Assembly: GCA_038503035.1 (NCBI GenBank)
Contig: JAVSML010025539.1
Location: 450,318-514,317, forward strand
Direction: 5' to 3'
DNA length: 64,000 nt
DNA from: Crocodylus rhombifer
Taxonomy: Eukaryota > Chordata > Crocodylia > Crocodylidae
The translations under genes and the position numbers were made by a program. This document shows, piece after piece, positions 57,400 through 64,000 of the stretch (its first letter is position 1; every line of letters starts with the position of its first letter). The notes under the pieces were generated by a model. The model ran no database searches. It worked only from the letters and a program-made list of their open reading frames with translations, and was not told the DNA's origin.

Positions 57400-58079
57400 T
57401 CCCTTACAAAATATACAAATGACACCAAAATGGGAGGGTTGCATGTATTTTGGAGCATAGAGTCATAATTCAAAAAGACAAATCAGAGAGAGAATCTGAA
57501 ATTAGCAGGTGAAACTCAATAGTGCCAAGTTCCAAGTATTATACCTGGAAGAAGAAATTAAATGTAGAAAAACAAACTAGAGAATAAAGTATATCATGAA
57601 AATCTGGGGGGATTACAAACTAAATATGATTCAGTAACTGCAAAAAGAAGAAAAAAAGGAAGGGGCCCTACGAGGAGAGATTGAGGGACTTAAATCTCTT
57701 CAGCCTCTGCAAGATAAGAGTGAGAGGGGATTGTGTGGCCATCTATAAATTCATCAGGGTGGGACAGCAAGGGATAGGAGATTCTCTGTTTACCAGGGCA
57801 CCCCTTGGACTAACTAGAAATAATGGAAGCAAACTGACAGAGAGCAGATTCAGGTTAGACATCAGGAAGAACTTCTTCATGGTAAAGGTTGCCAGAATCT
57901 GGAATAGCTTTCCAGAGGAGGTTGTGCTCTCCCCTACGTTGGGGGTCTTTAAGAAGAGACTGGACAAGCACCTGGCTAGGATCATCTGACCCCAGTGCTC
58001 TATCCTGCGCAGGGCAGGGGGTCGGACTCGATGACCTGCTGAGGTCTTTTCCAAACCTAATATCTGTGAATCTATGATA
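57400..58079 (+). mobile_element. CR1 LINE 3' portion (ORF2 C-terminus and 3' UTR)
   Basis: It starts with a decayed 'NDTKMGG' block derived from the ADDTK reverse-transcriptase downstream region (about 57415). An open stretch (57681-57989) then encodes the CR1 ORF2 C-terminus: 'RGDCVAIYKFI', 'RFRLDIRKNFFMVKVARIWN' in pattern and 'FKKRLDKHLA'. The 3' UTR follows, with 'gtcggactcgatgacct' and the terminal 'gtgaatctatgata'. It is a 5'-truncated, dead copy. Confidence 0.9.
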
Positions 58080-58436
58080 AGAGGTCTAATGTATGATCCA
58101 TGAAGAAAGGTTGAAGACGTTAGACTGCTTTGGATCCTAGACTATGTTCATTCAATGACAGAACACATGAGTTTGAGATCATTACTTCTTGCCATTGAAG
58201 ATTCCCCTGCACCATCAAGGTGAAAGCCAGGTGCCCGAGCCCCATCTAAACCCAAGTGGTCCCAGCCCTGGAACTGCACTGGGGACATTTGAGACTCCTG
58301 CATGGACCCATGGCTGAAACTGACAATTGTAGATCCCAGTCCCAAGACCACACTGGGGCCAGTTGAAGACTGATGCAGCCCTGGGGTTGGAACCAGCAGT
58401 CAGCTGATTGTCACTTGCAGCCACAGGAGTGCACAG
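58080..58436. other. Mixed stretch, possibly flank of the foldback element
   Basis: Includes loosely repeated phrases ('cccagtcccaagaccacactgggg', 'cccagccctggaactgcactgggg'). They may belong to the transposon whose palindromic core follows. Confidence 0.4.
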
Positions 58437-58905
58437 GAGCTGGTTCCAGACTCCCATGTGTAAGGATCTATTGAAATTGCAGTGAAAGTGAGCTGTGCCG
58501 TGGCTCCTTTAATGTTGCTTGTTTTACCATGTACCCTGCCACCCCACACCAATTGGTGGAGCGGCCCCACTGCTTGCTGCTGATTTGGGTAGGAGAAAAA
58601 ACTATGGTTTTAAATATGCTGCAGTTTTTGCCTCCCAGATAATCACCAGCCACTAGGGCCCCTTGGCCAATCAATGGTGGGAGGCAAAAACCGTGATATA
58701 TTTAAAAGAGTGGGTTTTGCCTCCTGGCCCATCAGCAACAAATGCCAGGGCCACCAGGGCCCCTCCACCAGTCAGATGTGGGGGTGTGAGGGATGCTGCA
58801 TAGCAAAACAAGCAAGATTAAAGAACTGCTGCTCAGTGCACTTCTACCCCAATTTCAGTACGTCCTTACCCATGTGATCCTAGGGCTCTGGAATCTTAAG
58901 CTGGT
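58437..58905. mobile_element. ~470-bp foldback (palindromic) element
   Basis: An extended imperfect inverted repeat centred near 58660. 'cctttaatgttgcttgtttt' (about 58506) mirrors 'aaaacaagcaagattaaag' (about 58803), 'cagtttttgcctccca' near 58623 mirrors 'tgggaggcaaaaacc' near 58678, and 'aaggatctattgaaattg' near 58462 mirrors 'caatttcagtacgtcctt' near 58850. Short open frames on both strands are by-products. No terminal repeats or target-site duplications were defined. Confidence 0.75.
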
Positions 58906-59206
58906 TCTGATTACCCTGTCACATGTTCAATTTAAGGCATGATGGAAACCAGCCACAAAAATGGTTCACATCTTTTGTGGAATAGTTTTGTGCTGGTTTC
59001 CCATTAATTCCTTGAACAAGAGGCACGGTTACTATTTATAGCACAATTAAAAGGTTAATCATGTCTTAATTGTAATATCTATAGTGCCAGTGTGTGGCCA
59101 GGGGCCACACATGAAGTGGGCTGTACCTCTGTTAGGCACCTTTAGTAAAGTAATTTAAAAAAAGAAAGAAAGAATGGAGACATAAGTCTTCTAAAATATA
59201 GAAATT
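58906..59206. other. Spacer, nothing recognised
   Basis: Contains an A/G-rich 'aaagaaagaaagaa' run near 59158-59172. Confidence 0.55.
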
Positions 59207-59546
59207 ATGAAGAGGAGGATGATCCTGAGTGCTCACCAGGATCTGGGGGAACGTTTGTTCACCAGAGCGCCCCAAGGGATGACAAAGTCAGACGGCCACA
59301 AACTCCTCCATGACTATTTCAGGCTGGACATAAAGAACTTCTTCACTGTCCAAGCCCCCAAAGTTTGGAATAGACTGCCGCCGGAGGTGGTTCAAGCACC
59401 TACTTTGAACACCTTCGAGAGACATTTGGATGTTTATCATGCTGGGATCCTATGATCCCTGCTGACTTCCTGCCCCTGGGGCAAGGGGCTGAACTCAATG
59501 ATCCTCCAGGGTCCCTTCCAGCCCTAGTGTCTATGAAATCTATGAT
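59207..59546 (+). mobile_element. CR1 LINE 3' portion, well preserved
   Basis: An open stretch (59207-59455) encodes the CR1 ORF2 C-terminus: 'LFTRAPQGMTKSDGHKL', 'FRLDIKNFFTVQAPKVWN' in pattern and 'NTFERHLD'. The stop is followed by the typical 3' UTR ('tgacttcctgcccc', 'ctgaactcaatgatcct', 'gggtcccttccagccc') and the terminal 'gtctatgaaatctatga'. It is 5'-truncated. It serves as the reference for judging the chimeric tail at 29484. Confidence 0.92.
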
Positions 59547-59578
59547 AGGTTGTTCTTCATGGCCAAGAAGAAATCAGC

Positions 59579-59606
59579 TTAATTTAATAAATAAATAAAT
59601 AAATAA
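59579..59606 (+). repeat. (TAAA)n microsatellite
   Basis: About six tandem 'ataa' units shortly downstream of the CR1 tail. Confidence 0.9.
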
Positions 59607-59684
59607 TGTTGCATAATTTATTTTGCAGGAGGAACTACTTTCAGTAGTTCAAATGGTGAAACACTAATTTACACAACTAGGGAT

Positions 59685-59837
59685 ATTGAGGAATGGCCTT
59701 CACTGAAGTTTCTTAAGAAAAGTAGGATCACCAACTGTTAGATGTGATCAGATACATTTGATCCTACCTAAGTATAAGGAGCTGGACGTAGATCATCTCT
59801 TGAGGTCCCTTCTAGTTGTACATTTCTATGATTCTAT
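59685..59837 (+). mobile_element. CR1 LINE 3' tail, decayed
   Basis: 'aggaatggccttcactgaag' and 'ttcttaagaaaagtaggatc' derive from the end of ORF2. 'tagatcatctcttgaggtcccttctag' in pattern and the terminal 'tctatgattctat' are the CR1 3' UTR. More diverged than the copy just upstream. Confidence 0.75.
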
Positions 59838-61787
59838 ATTGGGGCTATTATTAGTCACACTATGAGTACTTTTAGATACATGAAAGATATCAAATTCTTC
59901 TCTGTAGAACAATTTTCTATTCATTCAATCCTGGTTAATATGAACAAGAGTGAACTAGGAAATTTTTAAGTCTTCAGACTACTTATTTTAGGATAGAAAT
60001 GTTATATTTGCATTTAACAAAATGAACTTCAAAGGAAAACTCTTGTTTGTTACAATTTAAGTTGTCAGGTCATAATCATAAAAAGATATAAAAATATGCA
60101 GACAGTATTTTTATAACCTTTAATATTTCCTATAATGTGGATGGAGGCTGTCAAATCTTCTGGCTTTATAGCTTGACACTAATGATGACAAATAAGGAAC
60201 ATTAACTTTATAGCGTCTTAGTGCCTCAGGCTTTGAGTAATTTGTTTAAGCTTTTGTGCCTTGTGCATACACATCTGCTATCTGAAATCTAAAAATATTT
60301 TGTTAATAGATTTAGATTTTAGATATAGATTTAGTCTTTTGACTTTGTTATTCTTACAGAACCTAAATGATCTTAGAAATAAGTACATAGCACAAAATCT
60401 ATCAAATTTGACTATTCCTCTTCACCAGTTTGTCTCGTTTGTCCTTGTAAGTTTCAAATGTTCTATAGTTGCAGTAAAATGGAATGCATGTTGAGAGTGC
60501 ATTATGCTTCAGAATATGCTAGTTGTGACTAGGACAATGTTAGACTAACTATCAAGGCAAGTGGGAAATATCATGAACATAGTTGTTTGGATAAAACTTC
60601 TAGTAGTCTTTCATTAAGTGTCAATTATCAGAAAATGGACAGCCAAACATGTCCCTGTATAATATTGGTGGAACCTTTTCTAGTTAATATCCCTGATACT
60701 GCCATTCCCATTATAAGCTTCTCTTTTTATGAGTATAGCTCAGCTGTCATAAGTAAAAACTCATTATTTCTGACAGATGAACTGTAGACTCATAAAAAGG
60801 TACATTTAATTGAAAACTGTGGTGCTTAGTTTACAAACCGATAAAGAGGTGGTTAGCTGAAATTTAGCATATGGTACAATTTCATATCCTTCAGAACACT
60901 TAAAAAATACAAGTCCCTTTACATTTCTTTTTTTTTTTTTAATTACTGGGTGCTTTTTGGGTGTTAATATAATGAACTCCAGTTTTTAAAATGGAATTTT
61001 GCTGACTTATTAATACCTGATAAAATGAAGGCCATCTATTATATGTTCTGGTTCTCTCATATTTGAAAATTAGACAGTTAATTTCTAAAGAAAACTGAGT
61101 TACGCCAAAGGGACATGTAACACACATCAAGCGAAGAAATATTAAGGTAAACAGAAGTGACATTTAAATTTCTCTGTTGGGCCATAGGTGATGTTTTAAG
61201 GGCGTGCTTCATAGTTTTTAGTTCATTAGTCCATTAGAAAATACAATTTCTAATGATCTTGAACAATTGTAATGGTCTTGCTTTCAGTAACTTTTAAACA
61301 AAAATATAACTGTAAGGACATAAGGCCTTTTTTTTTTTACAAAAATAAAAAATAAAGGTGAGTGTTGAAATTGCAATACATTTTAAAGCCAGATCATATG
61401 CCACAAAACTAAACAAAATAAAGTGTACCTAAAAAACCAATGATGATACTCAGTTAACTTACATGCATATATATTGTCTACTTCAAACTTATCATGCTTT
61501 ATTTTTTCTTTAAGGGTGTATGGTTTTTTTTTTCCATATGCCTGTGTGTAAGAAGTAATTTACCTTTTTAATATAGGTCTTTTGGCTCCCCTTTGACAGA
61601 TAAATCAATAAGTTACCTGTATCACTAATTAGTCAATTAGCAGTTAGGCCCTTAAAACATGAAAATATTTGAACTGCCTCAAATACTGTGGACAGGATTA
61701 CACAACTTATGGACCCTCTAAAAATCTCTCCAAAAATAATCATGGATGAAAAATCAACTATTTGGAAGTTCTTCATGTTGAAGCATT
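59838..61787. other. Long AT-rich stretch, nothing recognised
   Basis: No supported feature. Poly-T and poly-A runs occur at 60929-60940 and 61328-61340. Confidence 0.55.
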
Positions 61788-62271
61788 GGGTGTGTCTACA
61801 TGTGAATATTTATGTCACACAATAAACTCTGGTGCAGTTTGGAGTTTATTACTCCTGGGTGCAGCATTTACATGTGCAGTCAAGACTGCACCATGTTGAA
61901 CAGGGAACCTTAGCCTCAGCTGGCAAAAGACCGAGCAGGGTCAACCTGCCAGCCTGGGGCTGCTCTGACCTGGCTCAACATGCTGTGAAGGGGCTAGCTG
62001 GGGCATGAGGTTGTTGCAGTGCCAGGCTAACTGACAGGCAGCCCCACACTGTAGCACCCTTGTGTGTCAGCCAGTGCTGGTCACCATCTACACATGTGTT
62101 GCAGCAGAGTAAATAGATCTGCCATTGGATAGTACTTGTATTGGGCAGTGCTAACCTATGGTAGACTTAATTATTTTACCCTAGCCTAATAGCTCCTCAT
62201 GTATAGATGGAGACGCTGTCCTATGGAGCTAATTAGGCCACTGCAAGTAAGCATCTCATTTAGATGTGCCC
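61788..62271. mobile_element. ~484-bp MITE (family A, copy 6)
   Basis: It begins 'gggtgtgtctacatgtgaat' and ends 'catttagatgtgccc'. The core hairpin is 'gcaccatgttgaacagggaacc' in pattern near 61888 against 'tgacctggctcaacatgctg' near 61967. Outer landmarks 'aataaactctggtgcag', 'ggagtttattactcctggg' and 'gagctaattaggcc' match the other copies. It is non-coding. Confidence 0.85.
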
Positions 62272-64000
62272 ACTTGCAGTTGCATCTGCTCACTGTATGA
62301 CAGAGGGTTGTTCAGCCTTCAAGCATTCCATAGTATCCCATAGTATCCCACTCTCTGTCCCCGCTCTCAGACAAGCATAGGTGGGGGGTTGAGAGTGGGG
62401 CAGACAGCCAGTGAGCGCTCTTCTATTGTTTTGGCTATCCTGGGGTTGGAGAGGCATAATCCCTTCATGCATCTCTGCCTCTGGTCTCCTAGTTCTGGCA
62501 GGTGAGGAAGAGGGGGTGATGATACATAGGGTGTCAGGTCCAGCAGTGGGGCACAGAGCCTCCAGTCTCCCTGTTTTGGTGAGGGGGAATGCTTCATGAT
62601 CCTCAGCAATCTCTGGAGCCTAACAAACATACAAGGAATTGTTCTCTCAAGCCCCTGAAGAGACCAGTCTGTTGGGAAATGGGAGACAAGTAGCCAAACA
62701 CAAGTAGTCAGGAGAGTGCGTATGGTACAGGAGAATCAAAAGATTAAGGTTCCTGGCAGGAGAACATGCCGCTGCCTGATCTCAGAGATTTTTGAAGTGC
62801 TCTGAGGCTTAAGTACTCTGGTATTGAAGTGCTTTAAGTGGAGCAATGTTTAAAGTGCTGTAAATATACATCCATCCAGGGCCTCAGTGTTGTTTCTTGA
62901 GAGTGTAGTGATAATGTTGAATAACTCAATTAGTTTTGGAGTCCACACATTGGTGAGCACTACACCGTATCTATTGATGTAATTCCTTCATCTGAGAGTC
63001 ACAATTGAAGGGAAACATATTTACAAGCCTGAATTAAAATAATTGATTTTTATTAATCAAGTATTTTAAAAGGTATTTGCTGTTATGGCAGTTAATTGTA
63101 TGTTGTAATTCTCTTCATATCATGCTTTCTGTTGAATCAGTGTACTGGAATTATTGGTAGTTTAGCTTTATTTTGCATTTCCTTACTGTTTGCTGCTATA
63201 GAATGCAGAATGTGTTTTTAATATATGGATAACTGTATCTTTTATCACCTCAATTACTGCTTGCATTTCTGAAGCTAGTAAAACTGACTGTAGTGTCAGA
63301 GACATCATCTTACTGAGTTATTTGTCTGTCTTACAAAACAGAAGTCCTCAGTCTCTCTGTTTTTCCTTTGTGGATTCATGAACTCTCTCAGTGTCACTTT
63401 GAATCACACTTTCAATATCCTGGGTATCCTGCAGGGTACTAAGTAACCAACCCACAGAGGCAATTCCTTGATAGTCTGAAGCATGTGTAATGGCTGTATA
63501 GATATAAGATCTGAGCAATTCAATTGAAAAAGCACCTCCTTTCTGAGAGCATGGTTCATATCAAAGTCAGTGTAACTCTCACATCAAATTAGAGTTGACT
63601 CAAGTCCACATAAAAATGTTTATATAATTCAGTACCAATGGCAAAGTTCCTTGACAAATAAAACTCTGCTAAGCAAACTGGAAGACTGAATCATCTCCTT
63701 GGAATGGTAACTCTTGGAATCAAATTACAACTCTTGTGTAATTTATGGTTATAGGTTATAGTTATGGTTGTAGGTTATATTACAGGAACGTTCGGATCCC
63801 AGGACAATACCTCATCCTCTCGGCTTTACTTTTCTTGATCAGATATAATATTGAGAAGCATATTTTTCAATTCTGATGTAGCCAGAAATTCACCTGTGCA
63901 GGCAAAGTCTTGTGATTCCTGCCACATTTTGAGTCCAAATCATTGCACAAGATTTCAGGATTTCATCATCATAACACCTTGTCTGATTATTAGTTGTAAT
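62272..64000. other. Mixed to AT-rich stretch to window end, nothing recognised
   Basis: A tandem duplication of 'catagtatcc' occurs at 62330-62349. Open frames at 62290-62630 have no domain signature. I support no gene. Confidence 0.5.

Noticed and set aside
1..64000. CRISPR array, prokaryotic operon or phage-like system
   Set aside because: No regularly spaced repeats, no compact oriented genes and no ribosome-binding-site pattern. CR1 LINEs and hAT elements show this is vertebrate nuclear DNA.

Overview
This is non-coding, repeat-rich vertebrate nuclear DNA. It is most likely reptilian, and a crocodilian is my best guess. The basis is the CR1 LINE fragments whose 3' ends close with tandem 'tctatgaaatctatg'-type motifs, the many hAT-type non-autonomous transposons (termini such as tagggctgtcaa, agggacaga, ggtgcacc), and short elements with 'gggtgtgtctacatg' termini. 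I know this mixture from crocodilian and turtle assemblies, but I ran no database search. I could support no host protein-coding gene, no intact rRNA or tRNA gene and no CRISPR array. The longest open frames lie in GC-rich transposon cores or in broken CR1 ORF2.

Layout. 1-605 is a minus-strand CR1 ORF2 endonuclease fragment that runs off the left edge. 1.2-8.8 kb holds three hAT foldback elements; the first two are complete, with perfect 8-bp target-site duplications. Small terminal-inverted-repeat elements (MITEs) lie at 5.8, 10.0, 12.9, 21.0 and 21.5 kb. 15.7-16.9 kb is a GC-rich degenerate repeat block, and 19.3-20.4 kb holds a long palindrome at one end of a hAT remnant. 22.5-29.4 kb is mostly AT-rich DNA. 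29.5-32.3 kb is a complex locus: a CR1 tail carrying a foreign 54-nt segment, an LTR-like unit containing the same segment, and an inverted ~100-bp duplication around both. A 10-N assembly gap is at 33044-33053. 34.0-38.0 kb holds nested and simple hAT elements. 38.3-39.5 kb is a plus-strand CR1 ORF2 fragment (endonuclease to start of reverse transcriptase). 43.5-46.9 kb contains a large hAT, an LTR-like unit and a 73-nt tRNA-like sequence. The rest is AT-rich DNA with further MITEs, CR1 tails (55.2, 57.4, 59.2, 59.7 kb) and two more long palindromes (52.5 and 58.4 kb).

Summing my own intervals, clearly transposon-derived DNA is roughly a quarter of the window, with a few kilobases more of LTR-like candidates. 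The remainder is AT-rich DNA in which I recognise nothing; much may be ancient decayed repeats, and it may be intergenic or deep intronic. No genes work together here. The coherent biology is transposable-element activity: CR1 retrotransposition, hAT and MITE mobilisation by transposases encoded elsewhere, and nesting. The most notable observations are the CR1 3'-end chimera, the GC-rich foldback core shared by hAT elements with different termini, the hairpin-forming MITE family in six copies, and the tRNA-like unit.
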